NCBI RefSeq assembly: GCF_963924675.1 | Contig: NC_089228.1 | Coordinates: forward strand, 90,860,894 to 90,924,893 | DNA: 64,000 bases | Origin: Phocoena phocoena | Taxonomy: Eukaryota; Chordata; Mammalia; Artiodactyla; Phocoenidae | Direction: 5' to 3' | Shown here: in pieces, positions 33,089-44,671 of the stretch | How positions within the stretch are numbered: the first letter of the stretch is position 1 | How the letters are laid out: every line of letters starts with the position of its first letter | Position numbers and translations under genes: made by a program | The notes under the pieces: generated by a model | What the model was told of the DNA's origin: nothing | The model's input: the letters and a program-made list of their open reading frames with translations, nothing else | The model's database searches: none

Positions 33089-33500
33089 GGGGATTTCCCT
33101 GGCGGTCCAGTGGTTAAGACTTCGCCTTCCAATGCAGGGGTGAGGGTTCAATCCCTGGTCAGGGAGCTAAGATCCCACATGCCTAGTGGCCAAAAAACCA
33201 AAACATAAAACAGAAGCAATATTGTAACATATTCAATAAAGACTTTAAAAATGGTCCACAGGGAAGCAGCTGCACAGCACAGGAGGATCAGCTCAGTGCT
33301 TTGTGACCACCTAGAGGGGTGGGATAGGGAGGGTGGGAGAGAGACGCAAGAGGGAGGGGATAGGGAGATATACGTATGCATATAGCTGGTTCACTTTGTT
33401 ATACAGGAGAAACTAATACAACATTGTAAGGCAATTATACTCCAATAAAGACGTTTAAAAAAAAATGGTCCACATCAAAAAAAAAAATCTTAAAAAAAAA
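33089..33500 (+). mobile_element. CHR-type tRNA SINE variant carrying a nested L1 tail
   Basis: The head 'gggatttccctggcggtcca' with 'ggttaagactt' and a B box 'ggttcaatccctg' is a relative of the other SINEs. The body differs: it ends 'caataaagactttaaaaatg' and 'gtccacatcaaaaa', the longer tail form. It was later split at 33260 by an L1 3' end. Confidence 0.85.
33261..33460 (+). mobile_element. 5'-truncated L1 3' UTR, nested in a SINE
   Basis: The 200 bp match the last part of the L1-A/L1-B 3' UTR ('accacctagaggggtgggat' through 'actccaataaagacgtt'). A perfect 14-bp TSD (AAAAATGGTCCACA at 33247-33260 and 33461-33474) proves insertion into the SINE tail. Confidence 0.95.
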
Positions 33501-34112
33501 TTTTTGTCCTTCTGTCTCTTCTCTTTCATGTACTTGGCTAGAGGGAGAGGTGGTGAGGATCAGGTTACTGCTCACTCTCCTAAGAGGCTCGTGGCAGGAG
33601 CTTAAGTGGATTGTTGTGCTGACATTTGGTGTATATTTTTCTATTTAAAAGTAATTTAAAGTTGGTGGTGTTGTTTTTCTTCTGGTTGGGCTGACATTGT
33701 GAGTTTTGTGGATTGTATTTGTTCTTGTCAACCTGTATAGTCTTCTGGAGGATGTGTCGAGAGATTCAAATTAGTAACAGCCACTTTCCCAAGCTACCTG
33801 GAAGTCTCCACCATTGTTTTCAACCTAAAAGTTTCATCCCTTTGATCCAAAATTTTAATATTTAACATGTAATGGATGTATCTTACAAGTTTGTTTCTCC
33901 TATCGCTTTTTCCATTCCCTGGATACCAGATGTAATCTCCAACCTTAAAACTGGACTCAAAAAACTCATGGATTATCCAGTTCAGCCTAAACCTACAGCA
34001 GGAATCCCTTTTACAACTGATCCAAAATCAAACAAACAAACAAACAAACCTGAAAATGGCTATTCAGGCTTTGGTTTCTTACTTTCAAGACAACACAGCC
34101 AATATTTAGAAA
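33501..34112. other. No recognised feature
   Basis: It includes a frame of 135 codons starting at 33872 that runs into the following SINE. Nothing supports it as coding. Confidence 0.5.
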
Positions 34113-34139
34113 GTTACATATATTTTGTGGTCTTTTTAA

Positions 34140-34502
34140 AGATTATTTATTTTAATTTTTTTTTGGCTGCGTCGGGTCTTAGTTGTGGCATGCAGGATCT
34201 TTCGTTGCAGCACATGGGCTCTTCGTTGCTGCACGCGGACTCCTCTCTAGTTGTGGCGTGCGGGTTTTCTCTTCTCTAGTTGTGGCGCGGGCTCTGTAGC
34301 TATGGTGCACAGGTTCCAGAGCGCGTGGGCTCTGTAGTTTGCAGCATGTGGGCTCTAGTTGAGGCGCACAAGCTTAGTAGTTGTGGCACACTGGCTTAGT
34401 TGCCCCGTGGCATGTGGGATCTTAGTTCCCTGGCCAGGGATCAAACCCACAGCCCCTGCATTGTAAGGCGGATTCTTTACCACTGGACCACCAGGGAAGA
34501 TC
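34140..34502 (-). mobile_element. Long tRNA-derived SINE (CHR/Bov-tA related), reverse orientation
   Basis: The right end 'accactggaccaccaggga' is the reverse complement of the tRNA-derived head. The body 'cttagttgtggcatgcagga' to 'ctagttgtggcg' is a repeated 'agttgtggcgc' motif typical of the longer cetartiodactyl tRNA SINE. Diverged flanks 'agaaagttacatatattt' (34108) and 'agaaagttatatatattt' (34505) look like an old TSD. Confidence 0.8.
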
Positions 34503-34522
34503 CCAAGAAAGTTATATATATT

Positions 34523-35850
34523 TGGTGTTTTGGTTTAAAATAAGTGAAAAATATACTCCTGGGAACTTCGGCCCATTGGTCTCATTTCAACCTGCAGTAT
34601 GGATAACCAGGCATACTCGTGAACTCCAGAGAACACAGGATAGTACAGAATAAACACAAATGCTCTTTCCTGAAGATATGAAGGGAAGGAAAAAACCTAT
34701 CATTTTACATTATACCAACACAAATTATGAAGTAGATTGTAACATTTGGATACTATTTTTAAGTGAAATATGGTTTCTCAAGGAAATTTCACAAGTATCA
34801 TTAAGGATACTTCAGTGGAAAATCTGAGAAGCACTTCTCATCTAGAGTAACAGAAAAAAATCATTTGTCTTGTATATAAAAATTGTACATACGGCTTCCA
34901 GTGTTTCCATGTCTCCTAAACATTTTCTGTTCACAAGCTCAACTCTCCCAGTCTTACTTGTTTATTTAATCTCTATCTGCAATTAAATAAAATTCCTAGA
35001 GCAGTTATAACACTCCAGGTAAAACAAAATATTCTCACATAATCTGAACCTTATTTATGCTTTTATGCGTGCAGTCTAACATTTAATTAGGATTGTTTTT
35101 AAATCTTGAATCTCGTGTTTGGTTTTGATTACATTTGGAACGCCCAGGTAATTCTGATAGGCATTATTCTGTGTGTAAGTATCTGCATATGTAAATATAT
35201 CTACATTATTTTTATATAGATACATACACACCTAAAAATACTTATACAACTAATTTCTTAAATATCAAATTTGATATTTATCCATTTATAGTTTACCTTG
35301 TCAATGTCAGTTCCTTTTCCTAACCACTGAGATAATTTTGAGTCTTAAACCCAAAATCCAAGGGTGCAAAATGCGAGTGGAGATGAGGGTAGTTAGGAAA
35401 ATAGTGCTTGCATTTTTTCAAGTAAATCAGGCCTGATTACCCAAGGTAGCTACCAAAAAAACATTTCTTTAAACCAGCATTATGGATTTCCCATACAATA
35501 CAAGTAGGCATCCCACAGGTTAAGAAAACATGTTTTCTAAGTATTGATTTAGTTGCCTGATTTTAGAAGTGTGGTGAATAGGACACACATAGATAGAAAC
35601 CCAGTGGCATTCAGCTAGAGACCTCCCTCCACGTAGACATCAATCTCTATGACCTAACAATGTATTCAGTTTCTGAGTTATCTTTGAAATCACCTCACTT
35701 TACTACTCTCCATCTCACATTTCTCCGTCTAATCCACATGCCTATTACAAAATACTTTGCTTACATGGTACTTTTTTTTTGATTTGGTAGACTCCAATGG
35801 ATGCTCATTAACTAAGATATGCCCTGTCCACGCTATTTTCTTCTGGAGAG
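34523..35850. other. No recognised feature
   Basis: AT-rich unique-looking sequence. No named repeat and no notable frame. Confidence 0.55.
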
Positions 35851-35852
35851 AC

Positions 35853-35914
35853 AAGGAAGGAAGGAAGGAAGGGAGGGAGGGAGGGAGGGAGGGAGGGAGG
35901 GAGGGAGGGAGGGA
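35853..35914. repeat. (GGAA)n/(GGGA)n polypurine repeat
   Basis: About four GGAA units are followed by about eleven GGGA units, all purine on the plus strand. Confidence 0.95.
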
Positions 35915-36794
35915 ATCATAATGGTGGTACCAAGATACGTAAGAGTTACAGAAATAAATAATTTTGCCTAGGGTCAATGTTCCCAATATTTAGATAGCGA
36001 CCACTATTGGCAAAGTAGCAGCACCCTTGGTTGCCGATTACTGCCTAAGACTTCCCTTGAGATATATGTGCCATTTTATGACATTAAAAAAAAAAGTGAA
36101 ACCCTTCCTTAATACTGAATTGTAGAGAGAATTGTGCATGCATTCATTACCACCTCTCCCAAACCCCACCAAATGACAAAAGTAGGGTTTTTTTAAGTTA
36201 AAAATCCTCATGGACAAAGGGAATGGGAAGGAGACGACAGTAAACTAGAAACATCAACTACTTTTCAAAAGATAGAAAAAGGATACAGGAATGATGTTGA
36301 CTTAAATCTGGGCAAAGGAAGCACAAGCCTATGAGCCCCAAGAGGGTAGCATCAATGAGAAGCAAACTGATTCATCGTCAAAGAACCTTTGAAAGGTTCA
36401 GTAATTGGAAAATAAGGCATTACACAACAGGAAGTTTAAGCTTGGAGGTAAGAAAAGGGAAAGTGACTTTTTAAATATGCCTAAGAAGCAGTTACGCTCT
36501 CAGGTTCCCTCTTCTGCCTCACACTTTAAGGAAGCTACCTGTTTCCTATTCTTATAGGGGAGTAAAGTCTCTTTCCCAAAGAAATTGAACCAGAAATGCT
36601 CCACCTTGAAAATGTCAGGCACAACTAAAAGCAAGGATAAGGTGCTAGATAGAAAAAAGAAGAGAGTAAATCTGTTTACTGAGAATGTGACACAAGCCTT
36701 ACAATCCCCTCCTCTATCCAGTTGCCAAAATGCCTGCAGACTGGATAATAACCCCTTGGACACTGAAGTTGATAACCTTCCAAAATGTTCCAAA
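35915..36794. other. No recognised feature
   Basis: Overlapping frames of 70 (plus) and 104 codons (minus) around 36500-36814 lack any coding context. An MLT1 LTR begins directly after. Confidence 0.5.
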
Positions 36795-37310
36795 TAATCC
36801 CTGTCTCCTGACACTTATACTCTATGTAATAGCTTTCCCTCGTATGTGGGTTGGACCTAGTGACTCACTTCTAATAAATAAGATATGGCAAAACTAAGGG
36901 AGGATTAGTTTATAAAAGACTGTGATTCTCATCTCGCTGGGCCGTTCTTTCTTGTCTGGTTGGCCTGCTTACTTTAATGAAGTAACTCATCATGTGGGGA
37001 GACTCAAGTGGCAAGAAACAGGGAGGCCAACAGACAGCAAAGAACTGAGGTGTTCAGTCTAACAACCTACGAGGGACTGAATCTTAACAAAAACCTTGTA
37101 ATTGAGCCTGGAAGCAGATCCTTCCCCAGCTGAGTTGAGATAGCTAGAGCCCTAGCTGACACCTTGTATGCAGCCTGTGAGAGATCCTGAAACAGAGGAG
37201 CCAGGAAGCCATGCTCAGATTCCTGACGTACAGAAACTGTGGGATAATAAATGTTGCTTCAAACCAGTATGTTTGGGGGTCCTCTTTTATACAACAATAG
37301 TTAAGTAATG
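36795..37310 (+). repeat. MLT1-type MaLR LTR
   Basis: 'gcagatccttccccagctga', 'gagagatcctgaaacagagg', 'cagattcctgacgtacagaa' and 'gggataataaatgttgct' follow the MLT1 LTR order on the plus strand, including the AATAAA region. Confidence 0.8.
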
Positions 37311-37859
37311 CAGGCATTTAGAACAACCCTCTATCAAAAAACTGAGTGACCAAGAGAGATCTACAGAAATGGACATTTGATGGACTCTCAAGAATAAAAA
37401 ACAAAACAAAATAAAACCCTGACCACCTTACAATGAAGTCCATGAGCCAATAAACTCTGAACACTGATAAAAATCTACCACACAGCTCTCTCATATGAAC
37501 AGGCAGCCAAGGATCACCAGAAGTTGAGCGAAGTCTCTGATATGGAAAGCAGGCTAAAGCAAATATACAAGAGAAAGAAACTTTAAGGGAATAGAAACAA
37601 TTCAGAAGGCAGGCAAAAAGTTAAGCTACAAACAAACTAAAATTACTATCCTCTGAAAGATTACAAAAAGATACCGCATCCATGAAACAAGAAGAAAATT
37701 CTAGAAGAAGAAAAGAAGGATCAAGAGGAAGAAGGGGGCAGGAAGAGAAGGAGGAAGAAAAGGAAAAAGGAGAAGGAGGGAGATAGAGAGGCAGAAAGGG
37801 AAGAAGACAAACAAAAACGGTTCTTGGAAAATGAAAATGACTGGTAAAACAGATCACTT
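37311..37859. other. A-rich sequence with a polypurine tract
   Basis: The part 37680-37812 is almost all purine (GAA/GGA type). The rest is A-rich and may be the upstream part of the HAL1/L1-like block that follows. Confidence 0.5.
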
Positions 37860-39400
37860 AAAAGGATTGAAAATATAATTGAGGAAAACTTTCAAACTGT
37901 AAAACAAAAGGGAGAGAAGAGTGTAATATGAGATAGAAAGTAAAAAAAAAAAAAAGACAATCAGTCCAGAAATTTTAGTATCTGACTAACAGAAGTTCCA
38001 GGAAAAGATAAAAAGGAGGGATTAATTAAAAATAATAATAACTAAACTTTCTCAGACTGGAAAACATGCTTCTACATTAGAAAGAGGCCCCTGAGAGCTA
38101 AGAAAAATGATTTAAAAAAAAAAAAAAAACACAGTAAGGTATATAATCATGAACTTTCAGGACATCAGAGATAAAAAGAAAAACCTAATGGTTTCCTGGG
38201 AGAGTAGATATAGATTATCTGCAAACAATATGGAATAATAACAGCACTGGAATTTTCAAAAGTAACATTTGAAGCCAAAATACAAGGGAATAATGACTTC
38301 AAATTTCACTGGGAAACTAATTTTCAACCAGAGTTCAATAGCTGGTCAATCAATTGACTGTGAGAGCAGAATAAACTGATATGTAAGGTCTAAAAAAATT
38401 GTATACAAAATACCTCTGTACATAAAGCTATTGAAAGTCACGCAGCAACTAAATGAGGGAATAAATCAAAAGAGAGAAGAGGACCCAGGTAAAAAGAAAT
38501 TCAATATGGGAAAAGGGATAAAATAATCTCTAGAATGAAGGAAAAAGAAGTGCCAGTACAATCACTGTATATAGTAGGTCTAGAAAAGTTACTCTCTAGT
38601 CTGGAGCAGGTGGATTAAGAGCTCCAAAAGAGAAAAAGTAGGATCTAACAGTTCACCTGATAATTGTATTGAGCAGCTGCTAGAGATATGACAGAAAACT
38701 ATTGGATGAATAGAAGAATATGAGAAGAATTAGAATTAGTTTCATACAAATTAAGCAAAGAAAGAGTCTGAGACTATTTTTAACTGCAAGGAAAGAAGTT
38801 TTAGAAGGAAAATACCTTGACCATAAAATACTATATGACTCGGCAGCAAACAATATTTCATGAAATATTATGCTATTTCATAATTGCAAAATGTACACTC
38901 AAGGGGCTTCCCTGGTGGCACAGTGGTTGAGAGTCTGCCTGCCGATGCTGGGGGCGCGGGTTCGTGCCCCGGTCTGGGAGGGTCCCACATACCGCGGAGC
39001 GGCTGAGCCTGCGCGTCCGGAGCCTGTGCTCCACAACAGTGAGAGGCCCGCGTACCGCGAAAAAAAAAAAAATGTACACTCAAAATATTTTTAATCAAAA
39101 ATTTGGAATATAATTGTATTAGAAAGAAGGTATAGGAGATACAGTGAGGAACAAAAGTGTAAGAGAGATAAATCCTCACATACCACGAAAGGAATTTAAT
39201 AAAATACTACTAAAAATGATAAAGGAATGGTAGTATAGGAATATTATTTATAATGTGGAATGGAATAATCCATAAAATAGATAAAATAACAGAAAGTAGT
39301 TTTCTATGAGAAGTGAGATAGATGGAGGAAAGTACTAGTGTTCTTTATTATAAGCCTTTTCATTTGTCTTTAACAATATCCATATATTACCTTAATTAAA
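37860..39400 (+). mobile_element. HAL1/L1M-like ORF1 region, decayed, split by a SINE
   Basis: The order 'aaccagagttcaatagctgg', 'agcagaataaactgatatg' and the preceding text on protein-coding L1 ORF1 (for example around 38270-38340, corresponding to the 'F..R.LYPA..SF' region) fits a half-L1 or old L1 ORF1. There is no open frame. The exact family (HAL1 or L1M) is tentative, and the right border is approximate. Confidence 0.5.
38903..39068 (+). mobile_element. CHR SINE 5, internally deleted
   Basis: A perfect 15-bp TSD (AAAATGTACACTCAA at 38888-38902 and 39069-39083). Two pieces present in other copies are missing: about 22 bases around 'gtgagccatggccgctg' and about 15 bases around 'gggagaggcca'. 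Both gaps are bounded by short direct repeats. Confidence 0.96.
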
Positions 39401-40112
39401 AAGAGCTTCAAAAACAAACAAAACAGAATTACATAAATCTGTTTTTCTCAAAGGATGTTCCTAATCCACAATTAAATGAAAAACCATGATGCATCTTAAC
39501 GTATGCGGTAAATTTCCTAGTTTTCACAAAAGCAAGTAAGTATACATGCGTATAAGGGAAAGGGTACAGACAATATTGAAAAATATTGTCAGACAATATT
39601 GAAAAATACACTCACATTCAATCTGATGCATTTGTGAGGAGCAGAATTGGAGTGGAGAAGAAGGTAGATTATTAATTTCCACGCAAACCTTTAACCTTTG
39701 ACTTGTTATAAACATTAAAGTTAAAAAATCAATCATTTGGATTCTGAATCAGATAATTTTTATTTTACGATAAAGGACATTTGTGGTACAGTTGGTGAAA
39801 TCTGAATAAATTCTATAGGTTTAAGTACTACATCAAGGTTAATTTCCTGATTTTGAAAATTATACCATTATTGTGTAAGAGAATGCCCTTGCTTTAGGAA
39901 ATATTTAGGGGTAAAGGAACTTTATGTCAGCAACTTATTCTCAATCAATTTAACAAATATATATATATAGAAAAATAAAAAGAGAAATCAATATAGAGAG
40001 AAATAAAGCAAATGTGGTAACATTTGGGAGAATCTAGATGAAGAGTTTAAGGGAATTCTTTGTATATTTTTGCAATGTTTTTGTACATCTAAAGTTATTT
40101 AAAAATAAAAAG
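39401..40112. other. No recognised feature
   Basis: AT-rich. A short direct repeat 'gacaatattgaaaaata' occurs twice at 39569-39609. No gene. Confidence 0.55.
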
Positions 40113-40318
40113 TGGGCTTCCCTGGTGGCGCGGTGGTTGAGAGTCTGCCTGCCGATGCAGGGGACATGGGTTTGTGCCCGGTCCGGGAAAATGCCACATG
40201 CCGCGGAGCGGCTGGGCCCGTGAGCCATGGCCGCTGAGCCTGCGCGTCCGGAGCCTGTGTTCCGCAACGGGGGAGAGGCCACAACAGTGAGAGGCCCGCG
40301 TACCGCAAAAAAAAAAGT
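40113..40318 (+). mobile_element. CHR SINE 6
   Basis: Complete head and body ending 'gaggcccgcgtaccgc' with a short A tail. It is inserted in A-rich DNA, so the TSD is not clear (flanks 'taaaaataaaaagt' and 'gttaaaaaaaaaa'). Confidence 0.93.
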
Positions 40319-40404
40319 TAAAAAAAAAAATCTAAACATGTACAAAAAGACTCTTAAATTACTGCCGAAAATATATCCTTGAGATTAGGACGAAAATACT
40401 TTTT

Positions 40405-40582
40405 TTTTAAACATCTTTATTGGAGTATAATTGCTTTACAACAGTGTTAGTTTCTGCTTTATAACATAGTGAATCAGCTATACATTTACATATATCCCCA
40501 TATCTCCTCCCTCTTGCATCTCCCTCCCACCCTCCCTATCCCACCCCGCTATTCCACCCCTCTAGGTGTTCACAAAGCACTG
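40405..40582 (-). mobile_element. 5'-truncated L1 3' UTR, reverse orientation
   Basis: The poly-T, 'aacatctttattggagtata', 'attgctttacaacagtgtta' and the C-rich tract ending 'ccacccctctaggtg' are the reverse complement of the young L1 3' UTR. A perfect 18-bp TSD lies at 40387-40404 and 40583-40600. Confidence 0.95.
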
Positions 40583-40600
40583 AGGACGAAAATACTTTTT

Positions 40601-40940
40601 GTCATAGTGTTATTAGCAAGGTTCTACCATCAGATATTCATTATAGAAATCATTTAGGAGCCAAGAGATATTATATCTTTGTTCTTCCTAACACAGAAGG
40701 AAGTTAAAATGACAAGACTCACCACCTGGAGTGGTTTAAAGAAAATGCACTATAACTGTTTTAGAAAGAATTATTTGGAAAGGGAAGTATCTTTTGCTCT
40801 GCCTCTCATGTTGCATCTATATCAGACAAGTTGATCTTATTAAAGATAATTGAAATGGGATTTTAAAGCACACTTTTTTTTAGGTGCTTCAAGCATCCTG
40901 AATAAATTGAAATGGAGCCAGTTCCCCCAGACACATACTT
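40601..40940. other. No recognised feature
   Basis: Unique-looking AT-rich stretch between two insertions. Confidence 0.5.
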
Positions 40941-40950
40941 GGAGAAATTG

Positions 40951-41176
40951 GGGGGTGTTTTGGTTTTTTTGTGTGTTCTTTTTTGCGGTACACAGGCCTC
41001 TCACTGTTGTGGCCTCTCCCGTTGCAGAGCACAGGCTCCAGACGCGCAGGCTCAGCGGCCATGGCTCACGTGCCTAGCCGCTCCGCGGCATATGGGATCT
41101 TCCTGGACCGGGGCACGAACCCGTTTCCCCTGCATTGGCGGGTGGACTCTCAACCACTGCACCACCAGGGAAGCCC
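40951..41176 (-). mobile_element. CHR SINE 7, reverse orientation
   Basis: It begins with a T-rich, G-interrupted tail, then 'gcggtacacaggcctctcac', and ends 'caccaccagggaagccc'. Flanks GAGAAATTG at 40942-40950 and 41177-41185 form a 9-bp TSD. Confidence 0.95.
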
Positions 41177-41489
41177 GAGAAATTGTTTTTTAAACTTTAC
41201 TGAAGGCATTTCTGAACTAGGTCAGAGTTTTGTGTGGGTTAACATTTTCTAGTATTTTACTCTTCTTCAAGGACAGCCACTGATTACTAGGCTAAATTTA
41301 ATGATGGACAAGCAAATTTTACTGAGTGGTAAGTTCTATTTAATTGCTCCTCAAATCTACCTACTGAAAACTGAAGTCTTTATATTAAAAAGTTTAGACA
41401 GTCACCTATAAGCATATATTCTCTCTGTTACAAACGGCTTCTTTGGGTGTTGCTTTATTTACATATGCAATAAATATGATGTGTGGGAA

Positions 41490-41605
41490 GTGCAATTACT
41501 CAGCTGGGTAATTTAGGAAAGTCAATTTGTTTCTCTGGATGTCACTTTTCCTCATGATTAAAAAGAGCATTAAATTAGATAACTTCAAGTTCCTTTTCAG
41601 CTCTA
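41490..41605 (+). repeat. MIR SINE fragment
   Basis: 'cagctgggtaatttaggaaa', 'gtttctctggatgtcacttt' and 'ttccttttcagctctaag' follow the MIR core order on the plus strand. Confidence 0.6.
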
Positions 41606-41607
41606 AG

Positions 41608-42030
41608 AATACTCGTGTTAGAGTTCTCCAGAGAAAGAGAACCAATGAGATGTGGTTGGGGGAGGGAGAGAGAGAGAAGACTGGTTTTAAGACATTAGCT
41701 CAGATGATCTTGGAGATGCCAGTCCAAAATCTGCAGAGTAGGTTGGCCCAGTAGAGACCCAGGAAAGGGCTGCAGTCTGAATCCAAAGGCAACCTGCTGG
41801 CAGAATTCCTTCTCAGTTGGAAAAGGTCAGTCTCAGTTCTATCAAGGCCTTCAACTGATTGCATGAGGCCCATACACATTACGGAGGGTAATCTGCCTCG
41901 CTCAAAAAGTCCAACAATATAAGTGTCAATCCCATCCAAAAAACACCATCACAGAAACAGCCAAAATAATGTTTGACCAAGTATCTGGGCACAATGGCCC
42001 AGCCAAGTTACACATAAAATTAATCTTCAC
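41608..42030 (-). repeat. LTR-like interspersed repeat, copy 1
   Basis: It begins 'gtgttagagttctccagaga' and ends 'cacataaaattaatcttcac'. Read on the minus strand it starts near 'gtgaagattaattttatgtg', a common mammalian LTR-like repeat. The same repeat occurs at 51140-51995. The family is not named here. Confidence 0.55.
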
Positions 42031-42784
42031 GATACTTTATGTTATAGAGATAATTACTTTAAATTTTTTTTTAATCAGAAACAGTATGAGAAGGATTGTT
42101 ATATTTTTCTTATGGGAAAGTCTGAGGAACTCCACCACAACTCCTAGGAAAGCATCATAGTTTTTAAACAACTGAGATGTTCTTTACCAGTGTGTTTGAG
42201 CTGTGGCATGGAGTGAAATTAAGTCTCAAACAGCATTTTCAATTACCAGCGGGACGTGTTATACAATTTCAAAATACAGTGACTTCAACAAAAGATATTG
42301 ACTCCACCTCATATTTACTAAAGATGGTTCTGGCCTGAGTCTCAGAACATAGATCTGGAAAGAATTCAGAGGCCTATCACCTCATCTTTTCTTTGTGGAA
42401 TTGTATCCAGGGGCTTCCTTAGTAAGATCCCAACCCACAATTTCAGTGTTGTGACATCATATTTGGAGTGAGTGTAACTCCTAGGAGAACTCCCATCACA
42501 TTATAAGGACTAATTTATCTCAGAAATAAAAATGCATTAACTAGTAATCATCTTATCACTTATTTTAAAATCAACAGATAATTTTGAAGTGAAAGAGCAA
42601 TAGCAATACTACTAAAGAAAAAAATAAATCTCTTTTATTTATCTTTTGACTATTTTTCTTCCACGGATTCTAATATCTTGGGATGTGGAACCGACTACAA
42701 ATCAAGCAACAATCAGGCCTTCACCAGTATTCCCTCACTAGTGCAAAATAACTCTGACCAAATTCCATTTTAACCACTGCAGTG
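42031..42784. other. No recognised feature
   Basis: Unique-looking sequence. No gene or repeat was recognised. Confidence 0.5.
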
Positions 42785-43047
42785 ACCAATGAGAAAATGT
42801 AAGTGATATAAAAAGCTACAATTTGAGAACGTAGTACTCTCTGGTCTGTATGACATTTCTTAATCCTTTGCTCACACATGAACCTGAGGACTCTGGTTAT
42901 AAAGGCAAGAAACAACCCATGTGGTGGTCTAGTTCCATCAAGATTAACTTTCTTGTGATTAAAATAAAGAGTGACCTTCAGAAGGTCTTTTGGTTCACCT
43001 GTAAGTCCTCACAAAGTTTGAATGAAGACAGTGGAGGTAAGTGTTGA
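42785..43047 (+). promoter_or_regulatory. Candidate promoter and first exon (speculative)
   Basis: CCAAT at 42785, TATAAAAA at 42807-42814, an ATG at 42850 opening 62 codons, and a donor GAG|GTAAGT at 43036|43037 occur in the right order. The ATG context is weak (T at -3), no partner exon is recognised, and any of these signals may occur by chance in 64 kb. Confidence 0.15.
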
Positions 43048-43404
43048 GCTGCTATCCCATGTGTTACTTAGCAGGGCAGACTCTAGTTATTGGACATGTA
43101 GTGGCAGTTTAAGGAAGGAAAAACCTGGTGGGCCTTATTCATGAGTATCCTCTAACCCCTCCTCAGTAGCCCACACCCCCAAATGCCCACTCCCCAGATT
43201 GAGTGAAAACAAGTCACTCTTGTAAGTTTGAAATTCCTCATTGAGTGCTGTGGTAAATCTGTGGGTACCTTCCCAAAGTGTAGCTGTTCAATGATCAGGT
43301 CCTTTCCAGGGGGCTTTTGCATAAGAAGGCACAGCCTAGATGCCCTAAACTATTTTTTGCTAAGCCTCAGCTCTCCACAAACGAGATATGATGACAAATT
43401 GTCA

Positions 43405-43512
43405 AGTTCAACAATGTGGCATTTGCAGTATATATCAAATCATTATGCTGTACACGTCAGACTAATATAATGTTATATGTCAATTATATCTCAATAAAAC
43501 TGGGGGGAAAAA
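43405..43512 (+). mobile_element. L1M 3' end fragment
   Basis: 'atatcaaatcattatgctgt', 'acacgtcagactaatataat' and 'tcaattatatctcaataaaa' are the terminal block of medium-age L1. Confidence 0.8.
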
Positions 43513-44440
43513 ACAGTGTGACATCCATGTTCCCAAACATTAAGAAAGGTTGTTTGTCTGCAGTTTCAAGGGCAAAAGAGGTCATTATGGTCATTATGGC
43601 CAGTACTGAAAAAGAATGGCTTAAAAGGCATGAAAAAAGTTCTTCAAATTGACAGAAGTATACAATAAGTGAGTGTAGTTGTAACCAAACTCAGGGGAAC
43701 AGGAAGGAAGTTGGTGCCACCCCATTCTTTCCATGAGGTGTTAATTGGAAGAAGGATATAGAATGAATCCTCTCCTTCATGCCCATGGTATGAAGAAGAG
43801 TACCAAATGGGTAGCTGGTCAAGGGCCCAGGTCAAGAAAGTTCCTTGTAGTAGCCCTAACCACAGCTGTCCCAAGCATGAGTGTACTGAGAAGGTGTTCT
43901 CAGCCGGCAGAGCCCAAGGATTCCCCCAAGCCCCAAAACACATTAGAAAATACTGTGACATCCAACGATGTCCCAACTCCCCATGTGGATCTCTTGATAT
44001 GGAACACTCAGTGAGACAGGAGGTTAAAGATCTCTCAATTAATAAAATAGGGACTCTCTCTTAACCACTTCACAGGGACATTATGAAGGAATATAAACTT
44101 ATATATGTTTTTACACATGAAGTAGGGCTGGTCATTGAAAAATAAAAGCTCTGTGCATGCGTGGTGTTGTGATAGAGACACAAGACACACTGCCTTTTTC
44201 CTGGACTACTTTCAGTCTTAATTAGAAGTGCTTCCTTACAAAAAGAACAACCTTCAGTTTCATGACATGCACTCCTTGCCCGTTCTGTTGAGGCTGGTAC
44301 TCAGTAATTTTGACTCGGAAATTAATTTCTGAGAAGCAGATGTGGAACTTCAAAAGATGCATTAGTTCCACTTGGGGCAATTACTTTGCACAACCAACAC
44401 AGCTCTTGGTAAACAAAAACCGCCATTAAAAATTTCAAGT
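43513..44440. other. No recognised feature
   Basis: It contains overlapping frames of 85-110 codons on both strands around 43644-44064, none with splice, start or composition support. Confidence 0.5.
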
Positions 44441-44444
44441 TCTT

Positions 44445-44654
44445 GGGCTTCCCTGGTGGCGCAGTGGTTGAGAGTCCGCCTGCCGATGCAGGGGACACGG
44501 GTTTGTGCCCCGGTCTGGGAAGATCCCACATGCCGCGGAGCGGCTGGGCCCGTGAGCCATGGCCGCTGAGCCTGCGCGTCTGGAGCCTGTCCTCCGCAAC
44601 GGGAGAGGCCACAACAGTGAGAGGCCCGCGTAACGTATAAAAAAAAAAAAAAAA
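44445..44654 (+). mobile_element. CHR SINE 8
   Basis: A perfect 17-bp TSD (AAAAATTTCAAGTTCTT at 44428-44444 and 44655-44671). Apart from one change in the tail ('gtaacgtataaa'), it is close to the apparent consensus of the copies in this window. Confidence 0.97.
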
Positions 44655-44671
44655 AAAAATTTCAAGTTCTT

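Noticed and set aside
33872..34279. 135-codon open frame
   Set aside because: Its second half is read from a reverse-oriented SINE, and the first half has no coding signal.
36500..36814. 104-codon minus-strand frame overlapping a 70-codon plus-strand frame
   Set aside because: There is no supporting context; the frames end at an MLT1 LTR and neither peptide was recognised.
43644..44064. Overlapping frames of 85-110 codons on both strands
   Set aside because: Three registers are open at once, none with a good start context, splice site or known motif.
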